This document shows, piece after piece, positions 16,984-26,547 of a stretch of 64,000 nt of DNA (the first letter of the stretch is position 1; each line of letters begins with the position of its first letter). Position numbers and translations under genes: made by a program. Source of the DNA: CAZGNZ01 sp964527215 (GTDB lineage: Bacteria; Fidelibacterota; Marinisomatia; SCGC-AAA003-L08; JACNLC01); the NCBI GenBank assembly GCA_964527215.1, contig CAZGNZ010000010.1, positions 34,241 through 98,240 on the forward strand. Reading direction: 5' to 3'. The notes below the pieces were generated by a model. The model searched no databases. It saw only the letters and a list, made by a program, of their open reading frames with translations, and was not told the origin of the DNA.

Positions 16984-17290
16984 AATGAATTTCCCCGCCC
17001 GTCAGCTGACGGGACGGGGTATCAGTCGTTGATCGGGGCATTAACTTTTTCGCCGCAACCATACGGCGGGTTCTCAGCAGGCGGCGGGGAATGCACCCTG
17101 TTATACTTGTCCGTCAGGAGACGGATTAAAAACCCGCCAACTGGCGAATTCAAAATACATTTTAGTGTTCGTGGTTTTTATGAGTTCAGACTCGCTTCAG
17201 CGAATACTCACGATGGACATGAAAACAACTGCTCCCGGTGCAGTTGTTGTGCGCAGAAATGCATTTTGCTCAGATTAACTTGATCGATCA
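16984..17290. repeat. Complete dispersed repeat with large palindromes
   Basis: The block starts with the 24 bases shared with 15921-15944 and runs through a palindrome: CCCGTCAGCTGACGGG (16995-17010), extended by CCCCG on the left and CGGGG on the right with small offsets. 17011-17073 resembles 4996-5062. Further on are a CGCCAACTGGCG dyad (about 17137-17148) and a 9-bp hairpin, AACAACTGC/GCAGTTGTT at 17224-17248. An 84-codon open frame across it is a repeat translation, not a gene. It looks like a non-autonomous element or fused remnants. Confidence 0.55.
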
Positions 17291-17308
17291 GTTAAAAACA
17301 GGAAAATC

Positions 17309-18703
17309 GTGAAAATTACAGTATTAAACGGAAGCCCTAAGGGGAAACACAGTATTACTCGTCAATACGTTGTTTACTTGCAGAGAAAATATTCTGAACA
17401 TTCGTTCGAAATCCTGAATGTATCACAGAAAATCAAGAAACTTGAGAGGGATGAGAGCAGATTTTTAGAAATAATTGAAAAAATTAAAAATTCAGATTGT
17501 GTCATTTGGTCTTTCGGTTTGTGGGTGCTGGCCGTGCCAGCCCAGTTCATGCGGTTTATTGAATTGGTTCAGGAAAGGAATTCGGAGTCGGCCTTTGAAA
17601 ATGTTTACACGGCTGCCATATCCACTTCCATAAATTTTTACGACCATACCGCGCATAATTATATTAGAGGTGTTTGCGAAGATTTTGGAATGAAATACAT
17701 TGATGGAATTTCATTGTACATGCTGGATTTTATGAAAGAAAACAAACGGAATGACTTGGACTGCTTTTTTGAAAACGCAGTTGATACCATTCAAAATGCG
17801 TATCCGACGACAAAATTATTCTCACCTTTTGTATTCAATGATTTCAAGTATCAGCCTGGCAATACGAATGATAAAATCAATACAAACAAGAAGGTTGTGG
17901 TTCTCATTGATAAGGATGCAGAGGATTCAAATAGTTCAAAAATGGCTGAACGGTATGCGGATTCGTTTTCTCCCCCCGCTGAATTAATTAATTTTTCAAA
18001 TATAAAAATAATGGGGGCCTGCCTGGGATGTATGAAATGCGGCTACGATTATCATTGTCAATACAAAGATGATTTCAAAGAGTTCTACAACACAAAAATC
18101 ATAACTGCCGATCTATTGGTGTTCGCGGGTGAAATGAAAGGCCGATACTTGTCCTCAATTTGGAAAACCTTCTTCGACAGAGCCTTTTTTTGGAACCACA
18201 CACCTTCCATGTATCGGAAACAAATTGCATATCTGATATCAGGGCCTATCAGTCAAAATTTAAATCTTCAGCAGATTCTTGAAGGGAACGTCACGGCCAG
18301 ACAGTCTGCGAATCTGGTAGATATCATATCGGATGAATCTGCGGACTCTGAGACCATAGACAGATCGATCACCCGACTGGCGGAGCGAATGGTTGAATTC
18401 AGCGATCGGGAATATGTAAAACCGGAAAACTTTTTAAAGGTTGGCGGTCATAAGATTTTCAGGGATGAGATATTTGGTCATATTCGAGCTGTCTGGCAGG
18501 CTGATCACAGGTATTTCAAAAAGCATGGATTATATGACTTTGAGCAGAAAAATTACGGAATGAGAATTATGAATTCATTCCTGTTTCTGGCATGCAGAAT
18601 ACCAGTGTTCAGAAAAAAATTTTATGGGAATCTTATGAAATTTCCAGCCCGAAGATACGGGCAATTTCAGGATAGGCTTTTTCAAGAAAACCAATATCAG
18701 TAA
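17309..18703 (+). CDS. Tandem flavodoxin-fold NAD(P)H-dependent oxidoreductase
   Basis: The 464-residue protein starts at GTG (AGGA 7 nt upstream). It has two flavodoxin-like FMN-reductase domains. The first (~1-180) opens with ITVLNGSPKGKHSITRQYV, the FMN phosphate loop. The second (~193-350) starts KKVVVLIDKD and carries CLGCMKCGYDYHCQYKDDF at ~238-256, the cysteine motif seen in iron-sulfur flavoproteins of the Isf type. The C-terminal ~100 residues are a basic helical extension. It probably transfers electrons from a reduced cofactor; substrate unknown. It is isolated in the AT-rich accessory region, and its low GC suggests horizontal origin. Confidence 0.7.
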   Translation: MKITVLNGSPKGKHSITRQYVVYLQRKYSEHSFEILNVSQKIKKLERDESRFLEIIEKIKNSDCVIWSFGLWVLAVPAQFMRFIELVQERNSESAFENVYTAAISTSINFYDHTAHNYIRGVCEDFGMKYIDGISLYMLDFMKENKRNDLDCFFENAVDTIQNAYPTTKLFSPFVFNDFKYQPGNTNDKINTNKKVVVLIDKDAEDSNSSKMAERYADSFSPPAELINFSNIKIMGACLGCMKCGYDYHCQYKDDFKEFYNTKIITADLLVFAGEMKGRYLSSIWKTFFDRAFFWNHTPSMYRKQIAYLISGPISQNLNLQQILEGNVTARQSANLVDIISDESADSETIDRSITRLAERMVEFSDREYVKPENFLKVGGHKIFRDEIFGHIRAVWQADHRYFKKHGLYDFEQKNYGMRIMNSFLFLACRIPVFRKKFYGNLMKFPARRYGQFQDRLFQENQYQ

Positions 18704-19024
18704 TGAATTATAAGCCATGCGTTTATTTCATTTGGAATTCTTGTTATTCACTGAAGCTGCAAACTTTCTGCATGCATGATCTGATCCCTTAAGCCAGGCA
18801 TAGTGCCAGTGCGTAACACCGCCTATACATTCATTTAACCTGAGGAAATAATCCCATCGTAACCGTTATTCATGAAACGTGAAAAACCTTGACCGCGAAT
18901 TGTGGAATGATTTCAGTGAGGAAGCCGACACGGCAGAATCAATGCCGGTGGTAAAAACTCCGGTAGATATTCCCCTTCCGTCATGATTTGAAATAAGGAC
19001 TGAAAAACACAGGAAAAAAGAAAA
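18704..19024. other. Intergenic region, no supportable gene
   Basis: About 320 bp. A 35-codon plus frame from GTG 18879 to TGA 18986 has acidic, hydrophilic codon content but no ribosome site or recognisable family, so it is not called as a gene. I see nothing else. Confidence 0.35.
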
Positions 19025-19402
19025 ATGATTATCAACCATATTGCACTGAATATTAAGGATGCCAGTGAAAGCACTGAGTTTTATCAAAACATTCTCGGTT
19101 TGGAATTGAAATACCAATCCGAATTACCGGCAGCCTTAAGCAAAAATATTTTCGGAATAGATCAAAACCTGCCAATGTATTTCTGTAAAAAGGAGCATGC
19201 AGCATTTGAATTGTTCGTTTTGCCCGAGAACTTTAACATTGGCGTTATACATGTATGTCTAGAAATGCCCAATCGTGAAAAGCTGATGGCCCAGTGTCTG
19301 GATAAGGGCTATAAAATCAACAATATCAAAAGAGACCTCAAACCTGACCTTCTGTTTGTCTGGGACAAAACAGGAAACTGTTTTGAAATCAAGGAAGAGT
19401 AA
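19025..19402 (+). CDS. VOC-superfamily (glyoxalase/dioxygenase fold) protein
   Basis: A 125-residue single VOC module. It begins INHIALNIKDASESTEFYQN, then ILGLEL, the first beta-alpha-beta-beta-beta unit with His5 as the usual metal ligand, and ends with FVWDKTGNCFEIKE, placing Glu near the C-terminus as in glyoxalase I/fosfomycin-resistance-type proteins. Half-length VOC proteins act as dimers on varied substrates, so the reaction cannot be assigned. It stands alone in the accessory region. Confidence 0.8.
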   Translation: MIINHIALNIKDASESTEFYQNILGLELKYQSELPAALSKNIFGIDQNLPMYFCKKEHAAFELFVLPENFNIGVIHVCLEMPNREKLMAQCLDKGYKINNIKRDLKPDLLFVWDKTGNCFEIKEE

Positions 19403-19816
19403 GTTACAGGATGAGCCAACGACATACACATGTTTGAGAAAAAAACAGACTGATGTTGATTTGGCTAATCCTCTACCCGGTTTATATTTATGAAGTAGTA
19501 TAACATCTGATTTTTGAAATTCACAAGTGACGCTTCAGCCGTCATCGCTGTTCTTTACGCCTAGAATTGTAAAATCCAATTGGTGAATATGACCCATAAC
19601 AGGTTTTTAACAAATATACGGCAGCACCTGACACCACTCTATTTCAGAAAATAGAATGGGAGGATGCAGGCACATTAGGCGGCTTGATCCGGAACCGTTT
19701 ACAAGATTTTTAAAATCCGCTGGCTGACAGATAAAAATCACTCAAATGCGCTTTGCGTTGTTGATATTTCTCTGGTTTTTTGAATATATCCTGATAAACA
19801 AGGAGTATTTCACAAA
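19403..19816. other. Intergenic region, nothing recognised
   Basis: About 410 bp between the VOC and receiver-domain genes. No gene, tRNA or strong hairpin is seen. The right end carries the AAGGAG ribosome site (19800-19805) of the next gene. Confidence 0.4.
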
Positions 19817-20578
19817 ATGAAAAAAAATATCCTGCTCGTTGAAGATAATACCATAATTGCATTGACTGTAAAATATGAACTTGAAAATTATGGATATGAA
19901 GTATTCACCGCTCATTCAGGTGAGTATGCTGTTGAAACCATAAAAAATAATGCTGATATTGACCTGATCCTGATGGATATCAATCTTGGTTATGGTATGG
20001 ATGGCACTGAAGCTGCGCAATCCATCTTAGAAATAAGAGATATTCCAATTGTATTTCATTCAAGTCACACAGATCTGGAAATAATTGAAAACACAGAAAA
20101 AATTTCGTCGTATGGTTATGTTGTTAAAAACACGGGGATCACTGTGCTGGATACATCAATAAAAATGGCATTTAAGCTTTTTAAATCAAAGATTAAGGAA
20201 AAAGAGAAAAAAATTGCACTCAGAAAAAGTGAAACCCTGTTCAGGACAGCCATCGAAAGTGTGCCTTTTGATTTGTTTGCTTTAGATAATAATCAGATTT
20301 ATACAATTCAAAATTCCAAGAGTAAAAATAAATGGGGCAATATAATTGGTAAAAAACCTGAAGATGTTGCTGAAAATGAGCAAACATTGGCATTATGGAA
20401 AAATAACAACGATCGCGTCCTTTCCGGAGAGACCATTAGGGGGGTTGTGACATCTTCAATCAACGGGATAGAGAAGAAATTCTTTAATATTATATCTCCA
20501 ATCATAGAAGACCGTTATGTCACAGGTATTCTTGGCTTAAATATTAGTATTGAAGAAAATGATTTTACCAATATATAA
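19817..20578 (+). CDS. Response-regulator receiver domain fused to a PAS domain
   Basis: The 253-residue protein has a receiver domain (~1-125) with acidic pair Glu9/Asp10, phospho-acceptor Asp54 in LILMDINLGYGMDG, Ser82 and Lys104 in YGYVVKN. A linker helix rich in Lys/Glu and a PAS domain (~140-250, from SETLFRTAIESVPFDLFALD) follow. Related proteins normally continue into a histidine-kinase or cyclase module; none is present here and the frame ends cleanly after the PAS fold. It may be a single-domain signalling adaptor or a shortened hybrid kinase. A strong ribosome site precedes it. No partner kinase lies nearby. Confidence 0.85.
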   Translation: MKKNILLVEDNTIIALTVKYELENYGYEVFTAHSGEYAVETIKNNADIDLILMDINLGYGMDGTEAAQSILEIRDIPIVFHSSHTDLEIIENTEKISSYGYVVKNTGITVLDTSIKMAFKLFKSKIKEKEKKIALRKSETLFRTAIESVPFDLFALDNNQIYTIQNSKSKNKWGNIIGKKPEDVAENEQTLALWKNNNDRVLSGETIRGVVTSSINGIEKKFFNIISPIIEDRYVTGILGLNISIEENDFTNI

Positions 20579-20875
20579 TTCTATAAAATATTTACATAAA
20601 CACATATAAATTCAAATACATAGAATCTTAAGAGTTTTTACCGAGGCAGTTATTGCTTTTTTTGTGTTACCGGGAAAATGCTTATCTGCACGTTTCACAC
20701 GGTATTGAAAAAGTGAGGACTTATTCAGTAGGAAAATACATTATGATTTTTTCAACAGCTGCCTGGCGGTAAACAGACCTATTAAGTGCACTCAGTGAAA
20801 ATTACCGAAGCTTGAAACGGAATTCTGGGACCTGCCCTGGGATTAAACTCTTGATAAAGACTACTCTGTTCTTCC

Positions 20876-21223
20876 CTACTTCTCCAGCTGATCCGATTTT
20901 TTGCTCTGACGCTTATCTGTTTCTGCCTTGCTTTCTGCTTCCAGGCGTTCAACCTCGCAAATCAGAAACTCAATGTTTCGACGTTCCTCCATCAGTTCAA
21001 CAATGCGGTAAAATGGTTCCGCGTCGATAAATGCGGTGACCAGCGGTCCAAAAAACACCAGCGTCTGACTGCCGATGAAGGCCACATACTTTGTCATTTC
21101 CAGGAAAAAAACAACGGGGACTGCAAGTCCCCGTTTCACAATTCTGCCGGCAAGCCGCGTGAGCACTTCCCGGTCTTTTTCTGATATTTTCGAAAATCTG
21201 GACTGATTTGAATTCTGCAACAT
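20876..21223 (-). CDS. Conserved small protein of the MutL cluster, unknown function
   Basis: The 115-residue protein has a basic N-terminus and a hydrophobic central stretch (GLAVPVVFFLEMTKYVAFIG, then SQTLVFFGPLVTAFI) long enough for one or two membrane segments. A charged coiled-coil-like tail (MEERRNIEFLICEVERLEAE) follows. I do not recognise the family. It starts 8 bp after the barrel-sandwich protein gene and shares its strand with mutL, so the three form one operon; membrane anchoring of that complex is a guess. Confidence 0.6.
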   Translation of the reverse strand: MLQNSNQSRFSKISEKDREVLTRLAGRIVKRGLAVPVVFFLEMTKYVAFIGSQTLVFFGPLVTAFIDAEPFYRIVELMEERRNIEFLICEVERLEAESKAETDKRQSKKSDQLEK

Positions 21224-21231
21224 TCCCTCGA

Positions 21232-22362
21232 TTATTCATCCATAACGATGATCTCAAGATTGGCCCGCGGGATGGTTTTCACTTCGCCGTCCTGGAATTT
21301 AATGGTTGCCACTCGAACCATGGTTTCCGATTCCATCTTGGTCAGCGGGGCAGGGAGATCCTCCACCACTCCCACATCACCGAAACGGGGTGCCCGAATG
21401 ATGCGAACGACCGATCCGGCCGTGATGGCCAGTGAGCTGTCGTCAAACTCAGAAGTATCGCTCTCACCGATATCTGAGGGGACAAGTACTTCCGGACGGA
21501 TCACACCGGCGCGAATCTGGGTCGCACCGTTCACTGCGGCAAAATCACCGGCATGGCTCTGCAGCAGCTTGAAAGTACGGTCCGCCATACTGATCCGGCC
21601 GAATCCTTCCGTAATAATCAGGGAGGTTTCAAGTTCTTCCGATCCTGTTATGGCCACTCCCAGGGGGTATCCGAGTATTTTGGACAAATCCGTATAATTG
21701 AAACCGCCAATGACAACTGCAGAAACTCCCGTCTGCTGGGCTTTCTTGTAGGCTTTCAGTGAAATGAATGACCCGCCGATGAGTATTTTTCCGGCATGTT
21801 CCGGTTTGATCATCTCCTCAGTCAGTTCCGCATTAGGACCGCTGACGGGAATGGCTATTTCACCGCGGTTTTCTCCGCCAATCCCCAGAATGCCCTGGAT
21901 AAAGGCTCCGCCGGTTTCCACCACCAGACCCTCTTCCGGAATGACTTCCACGACTTTGCCGGACGTATAGCCGTCCACTTCAATGGGCACCGGCGGTTCA
22001 GATAAAATCACCTGGCCGGTTACATCGGAGACATTGGCGAGTGTTCCGTCGATGGGAGATTTCACACTGCCTTTGAACAGCCCGAAAAATCCTTTGTTCT
22101 CGGCGATGGTCTGTCCTTTGGCAATGGGTTCATCAATTTTCACCAGCAGGGATTCAGAGACGGTATCCGGTTCGATATTCAGCAGCTGGGCCACGTTTAC
22201 CATCTGGACATTTCCAGGAATATGAGTGGAAGCCACAACCGTGTCCGGCTCCACCTGACTTCCCGCCTCAAGATGCACTTTGCCTTTCAGAGGCAGCTGA
22301 CGGATTTTTTTCACAGTGGTATGACTGAGTACTTTCAGACCGGGTGTATATGTTTTTGACAT
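21232..22362 (-). CDS. Barrel-sandwich-hybrid protein associated with MutL, unknown function
   Basis: A 376-residue soluble protein. N-terminal parts alternate short beta segments with Gly/Pro turns of the lipoyl/biotinyl or RnfC-type hybrid motif (VHLEAGSQVEPDTVVAST; GSVKSPIDGTLANVSDVTGQ). The middle has GQ-type turns and a Rossmann-like IGGSFISLKAYKKAQQTGVS. The C-terminus has a KOW-like element (SVVRIIRAPRFGDVGVVEDL). It has no attachment Lys in a clear EAMKM motif. It is 2 bp from mutL and so is likely a functional partner of that protein. I cannot name a reaction. Confidence 0.65.
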   Translation of the reverse strand: MSKTYTPGLKVLSHTTVKKIRQLPLKGKVHLEAGSQVEPDTVVASTHIPGNVQMVNVAQLLNIEPDTVSESLLVKIDEPIAKGQTIAENKGFFGLFKGSVKSPIDGTLANVSDVTGQVILSEPPVPIEVDGYTSGKVVEVIPEEGLVVETGGAFIQGILGIGGENRGEIAIPVSGPNAELTEEMIKPEHAGKILIGGSFISLKAYKKAQQTGVSAVVIGGFNYTDLSKILGYPLGVAITGSEELETSLIITEGFGRISMADRTFKLLQSHAGDFAAVNGATQIRAGVIRPEVLVPSDIGESDTSEFDDSSLAITAGSVVRIIRAPRFGDVGVVEDLPAPLTKMESETMVRVATIKFQDGEVKTIPRANLEIIVMDE

Positions 22363-22364
22363 GA

Positions 22365-24185
22365 TCAGCGACCCTCCATATCTGGGTATTCAACGGTTGC
22401 ATGGGACCATTCGATCAGTTTTCGGACCCGTTCTCCGGGATCGTTTGGAATGGCGAACGGCCGTCGTCCCCGTCCGTCCAGCAGAATACCCACTATTCCG
22501 CCGTACACCGTGGTTTCCCACTCCTGTCCTTTTCCCTGGCCGATATCCAAATTTTTCGCCGGAGTCAAGTGTGCTTTTACCGGTTCGTACGGCGCTTCTA
22601 TCATTTTCAGTTCACCCGGCATCAGATCGCCTTTCTGCACAGTTCCGTCCGGAAGGGTCAGATGATACGACAGTACGGGCTTTTTCTGCTTCTGAACACC
22701 CACGGGTGCGATGCAGGTCCCCAGTCGGATCAGACAGTCTCTCTCGAATACTTCAATAGCGGCCTGTGCATGGACGGTGGAAAGCACGCCCAGCTGAGGC
22801 ATCATGAAGATTGAATCCACCGCCAGCTGGGTCACTCCTTCAGGCAGGAAGGCGTCCACCAGCATTCGGGCAGCCTGGTGCCGTCTCGGTGCATGGGACA
22901 GGACGCCGCCGGACCCAACCAGCAAATCCAGTTCCATCATGTCCACCAGCGTCTCCCCGGTCTCACTCTGCTCAAAGGCGTCAGAAATGGTCCGCTCGGT
23001 CTGTACCCCTTTCAGGCTTACCGCAAATTCCTTGTGCTGCTCAAAGGACAGGCGCAGCGCTTCCCGGGCAATGGCCTGCTCCATTTTCAGCGCATCCAGG
23101 GTCTGGGGGATGGTGGTGGGACGAATCATTTTATTGGCAATGCGGTTGGTCATTTCCTCTTCATCCACATCAAAGTGCGACCAGCGCATCACATTCTGAA
23201 TACCGGCCGCTGCCAAAACATTACATACAGAATAGCTCATTCCCAGGTTGGCGCTGACTGTACGGTTGAACTGTTTCTGGAAAACCGAAAACACATCGGT
23301 GGTCGCACCGCCGATATCTACTCCCACGACGCAGATATCCTCTGCATCGGCTATTTTTTGTATTATCTCGCCAACGGCACCCGGGGTGGGCATAATGGGT
23401 GCATCGGTCCAGCTCATCAGTTTTTTGTATCCTGGTGCCTGGGCCATTACGTGCTCCATGAACAGGTCATGGATTTTGTCCCTGCTGGGCTTCAGGTTTT
23501 CTTCCTCAAGTGTCGGCCGGATATTGTCCACCATGGTGAGATCTGTTTTCTTTCCCAGACGTTCGTCAATGGCATCCCGCGCTTTTTTATTCCCGGCATA
23601 AATAACGGGAAGCTGATACCCGATCCCCAGCCGCGGTTTGGGATTTGCCGCCTCCAGGATTTCCGCCAGTTCCACCACATGGGAGATCGTACCGCCGTCA
23701 ATGCCGCCGGAGAGAAGAATCATATCCGGACGCAGCTGACGGATTCGCTTTACTTTCTGGTGGTAAAGTCTTCCGTCATTGGCGGCCAGAACGTCCATGA
23801 CGATGGCCCCGGCACCCAGTGCGGCACGCTGGGCACTTTCACCCGTCATGCCTTTGACCACACCGCCCACCATCATCTGAAGCCCGCCGCCGGCAGAACT
23901 GGTGGAAATGTAGATATCCACACCGGTCTTGGCCTCCGCAGGCCGGATGATTTTTTCACCGTCCAGAATTTTCCTGCCGGACAGTTCTTCCAGCTCAGTG
24001 ATGGCGTTCAGAACACCTTTGGTTACATCTTCAAAAGGCGCTTCCACCGTTGTGGGAGATTCGCCCCGATGCGTCAGCCGGTATTCACCGTTATTATATT
24101 CAATTAAAATGGCCTTGGTGGTTGTGGAACCGCAGTCCGTGGCCAGTATAACCCGAATCTGTTCAGGATTTTCAATTGCTGTCAT
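22365..24185 (-). CDS. mutL: Glutamate mutase L (MutL/GlmL) family ASKHA protein
   Basis: The 606-residue protein has the family's two ASKHA phosphate loops: ILATDCGSTTTKAILIEY near the N-terminus and VVGVDIGGATTDVFSVF at about residues 287-303. Between them are SAGGGLQMMVGGVVKGMTGE and LSGGIDGGTISHV. In clostridia mutL lies between the two subunit genes of adenosylcobalamin-dependent glutamate mutase and is thought to act like a chaperone or reactivase for B12 mutases. No mutase subunit lies in this window, so the client is unknown. It heads a three-gene minus operon. It is not the DNA mismatch-repair MutL. Confidence 0.88.
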   Translation of the reverse strand: MTAIENPEQIRVILATDCGSTTTKAILIEYNNGEYRLTHRGESPTTVEAPFEDVTKGVLNAITELEELSGRKILDGEKIIRPAEAKTGVDIYISTSSAGGGLQMMVGGVVKGMTGESAQRAALGAGAIVMDVLAANDGRLYHQKVKRIRQLRPDMILLSGGIDGGTISHVVELAEILEAANPKPRLGIGYQLPVIYAGNKKARDAIDERLGKKTDLTMVDNIRPTLEEENLKPSRDKIHDLFMEHVMAQAPGYKKLMSWTDAPIMPTPGAVGEIIQKIADAEDICVVGVDIGGATTDVFSVFQKQFNRTVSANLGMSYSVCNVLAAAGIQNVMRWSHFDVDEEEMTNRIANKMIRPTTIPQTLDALKMEQAIAREALRLSFEQHKEFAVSLKGVQTERTISDAFEQSETGETLVDMMELDLLVGSGGVLSHAPRRHQAARMLVDAFLPEGVTQLAVDSIFMMPQLGVLSTVHAQAAIEVFERDCLIRLGTCIAPVGVQKQKKPVLSYHLTLPDGTVQKGDLMPGELKMIEAPYEPVKAHLTPAKNLDIGQGKGQEWETTVYGGIVGILLDGRGRRPFAIPNDPGERVRKLIEWSHATVEYPDMEGR

Positions 24186-24307
24186 CTTGCCTCATACGTT
24201 GACTTGGGAATTTATAGCTTGAAAATGAAGTATAGAAATTGGAAACTGAAAGCTCGCGGCTGGTTTTTACTCCATTTCATAGTGAAAAATTATGGAATCT
24301 GACGATT

Positions 24308-24337
24308 CCGGACCATCGGAATTTATCAGTGGTCCGG
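24308..24337. terminator. 8-bp hairpin between the ABC importer operon and mutL
   Basis: CCGGACCA and TGGTCCGG pair around 14 bases, 49-78 bp past the permease stop codon. No strict T run follows immediately on the minus strand, though AATTTTT occurs about 20 bp later. It is a possible end of the importer transcript. Confidence 0.35.
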
Positions 24338-24385
24338 CCTTCCTGTGTTTCACCGGTTATATCAAATCATCCTGCGGCCGGAATA

Positions 24386-25402
24386 TCATTTCAGCCGCGG
24401 ATCCAGCGCATCCCTCAGCCCTTCACCCACCAGATTATAGGTGGTCACTGAGATGAAAATTGCCAGCCCCGGAAACAGGGCCAGCCACCAGGCATAGGTG
24501 GCTCCGCGGGCCACTGAAAGAATGGATCCCCAACTGACGGTGGTGGCGGAGACTCCAAATCCGAGAAAGCTCAGGCTGGATTCAATGAGAATGGCGCTGG
24601 CTATTCCAAATGCCGCACTGACCATCACGGGCGCTACTGCGTTAGGCAGAACATGCCGGAATATGGTTCGTGCGCTGCGATTGCCCAGGGCTTCCGATGC
24701 GGTGACATAATCCATATTTCGTGTTTTGAGAAACTCGGCCCGGGTGTACCGGGCGATGGCGGTCCAACCCGTGGCTCCGATAACGACCATGATCATCCAG
24801 ATTCCGCCCCCCGGGAAAAAGGCCACCACGGTAATGATCAGGAAAAAGGTGGGAATGGTCAGCATGATTTCAATCAGACGCTGAATCAGCATATCCACCA
24901 CCCCGCCCATAAAGCCGGCCGTCGCCCCCAGACAAATTCCGATAGTAATGGCGATGCTCATGGAGACAAATCCAACCAGCAGCGCAATGCGGGTTCCGTG
25001 AATCATTCCGCTTAGGACGTCCCGGCCAAGCTGGTCGGTCCCAAGCAGATGGTTGTTGACCCCTGGAGATACAAACCGCGACCTGAAATCCAGATTTGTC
25101 GGCAGATAGGGCACCGGCGCCCAAACCACTTTGTCGAACTCCATTTCCTTCCAGTCAATGTTCAGAAAATGAGTCGGCCATTTGGCCATACCGGTCTTGA
25201 CGGCGTATTCCCGAAAAGCCGGAAAATAGGATTTGCCCTCATACTTGCAGTAGAGCGGTTTGTCATTGGCCAGAAAATCGGCCAGGATTGCGACAGAAAA
25301 AAGAAATATCACCATAACGAAACCAGCCACAGCCAGTTTGTTTTTCATGTACTGCCGTTTTACCAGCTGATAGTAGGATTGTCCGCGTTCTGTCTGCATC
25401 AT
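24386..25402 (-). CDS. Peptide-type ABC transporter permease (DppC/OppC family)
   Basis: The 338-residue protein has a TM1 near residues 20-42 (GFVMVIFLFSVAILADFLA), a ~65-residue periplasmic loop, NHLLGTDQLGRDVLSGMIHG (the standard OppC entry motif) and a further five TM segments with the EAA loop EALGNRSARTIFRHVLPNAV. It pairs with the OppB-type permease, whose end it overlaps by 4 bp. It should form the inner-membrane channel for oligopeptides or similar solutes. The ATPase subunits are absent from the operon. Confidence 0.92.
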   Translation of the reverse strand: MMQTERGQSYYQLVKRQYMKNKLAVAGFVMVIFLFSVAILADFLANDKPLYCKYEGKSYFPAFREYAVKTGMAKWPTHFLNIDWKEMEFDKVVWAPVPYLPTNLDFRSRFVSPGVNNHLLGTDQLGRDVLSGMIHGTRIALLVGFVSMSIAITIGICLGATAGFMGGVVDMLIQRLIEIMLTIPTFFLIITVVAFFPGGGIWMIMVVIGATGWTAIARYTRAEFLKTRNMDYVTASEALGNRSARTIFRHVLPNAVAPVMVSAAFGIASAILIESSLSFLGFGVSATTVSWGSILSVARGATYAWWLALFPGLAIFISVTTYNLVGEGLRDALDPRLK

Positions 25403-26502
25403 GCCTTCTTTCCGCTGAAGGTGATTCGGGGATCCACCAGTGAATAAAGGATATCCGCCAGCAGAATACCGGTCAGCGTCAGTACGGCACTGATGGTGAA
25501 CACAGCCATTACAACGGGGTAATCCCGGCTGGTGATCGCCTCAAATCCCAGAGAACCCATTCCGGGGATTGAAAAAATGGTTTCGATAATGACGCTTCCG
25601 CCCACCAGCAGCGGCAGCAGCATCGCCATCAGCGTAATAATGGGAATCAGCGAGTTTCGCATGGCGTGCTTGAGGATCACCACGCGTTCGCTGAGGCCTT
25701 TGGCCCGGGCAGTGCGAATGTAATCCTGACGAATGATCTCCAGCATCCCGGTTCGCATCTGGCGGGAAAGATAGGCGAAACTGCCGTATGTCATCGTGAT
25801 GACGGGCAGCGTGATATGCCAGGCCAGATCCTGGAACTTCTCCCAGCCCGTCATGGAACTCACCGTATTGGAATGGAGACCGGCATACGGAAACAGATCC
25901 AGGAAATCTCCCCCTCCCAGGAAAATAATGAGCATAATCCCGATCCAGAACGACGGTAGGGAATACAGCATGAATACAATGAAGGTACTCACGCGCTCCA
26001 TGAACGAATTGTTATTCACTGCAGAGTAAACACCAAGGGGAATGGCAATCAGATAGGAAATCGTGATTGAGATGAGACTCAGCATCAGCGTGACCGGTAC
26101 CCGTTCCTTCAGCTTCTCAATCACGGGCTGGTTGTCACGGAAGGAATTGCCGAAATCCAGTTTCAGGATGTTTGCGGTCCAGATGTGATACTGGTTTCGC
26201 GTGCCGTTCCAACGGAAAGTCAGTCTGTGCAGGAGAGATTTGGGATTCTCATTATCCTGCTCCTCGAACAGTGTCCAGTAGAAAATGGGCTTATCCAGAT
26301 TCCACTGTTTCCGGATCAGTTTAATGATCTGTTCATTCAGGTCTTTCCCTGTTCCGGTACTCATCTCTCCCGATGCACCTACACCGGCTTTCAGCTCTGC
26401 GGGATCACCCGGAGCAAGCCTTGAAATCATGAAGGATATCACCGTGATGAAAAACAGCGTCGGAATCATTAGAAGTATCCGTTTGGCAATGTAAGTCAGC
26501 AT
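25399..26502 (-). CDS. Peptide-type ABC transporter permease (DppB/OppB family)
   Basis: The 367-residue protein starts YIAKRILLMIPTLFFITVIS with SRLAPGDPAE, the DppB/OppB N-terminus, and carries an EAA loop near RTARAKGLSERVVILKHAMR. Six TM segments are evident. A ~60-residue periplasmic insertion sits between TM1 and TM2. It lies downstream of the second binding-protein gene and overlaps the OppC-type gene. Substrate class (peptide, nickel or sugar) cannot be decided from the permease. Confidence 0.92.
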   Translation of the reverse strand: MLTYIAKRILLMIPTLFFITVISFMISRLAPGDPAELKAGVGASGEMSTGTGKDLNEQIIKLIRKQWNLDKPIFYWTLFEEQDNENPKSLLHRLTFRWNGTRNQYHIWTANILKLDFGNSFRDNQPVIEKLKERVPVTLMLSLISITISYLIAIPLGVYSAVNNNSFMERVSTFIVFMLYSLPSFWIGIMLIIFLGGGDFLDLFPYAGLHSNTVSSMTGWEKFQDLAWHITLPVITMTYGSFAYLSRQMRTGMLEIIRQDYIRTARAKGLSERVVILKHAMRNSLIPIITLMAMLLPLLVGGSVIIETIFSIPGMGSLGFEAITSRDYPVVMAVFTISAVLTLTGILLADILYSLVDPRITFSGKKA

Positions 26503-26547
26503 CGTTGGTCGGTTAATCTCCCCTTTTGGGTTTATGCATTGTGCAGT

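Noticed and set aside
17029..17283. 84-codon frame in the accessory region
   Set aside because: It lies wholly within the palindromic repeat block and translates repeat sequence.
22878..24107. 409-codon plus frame antisense to mutL
   Set aside because: The sense frame has full MutL homology; the antisense product is Cys/His-rich and unlike any family.
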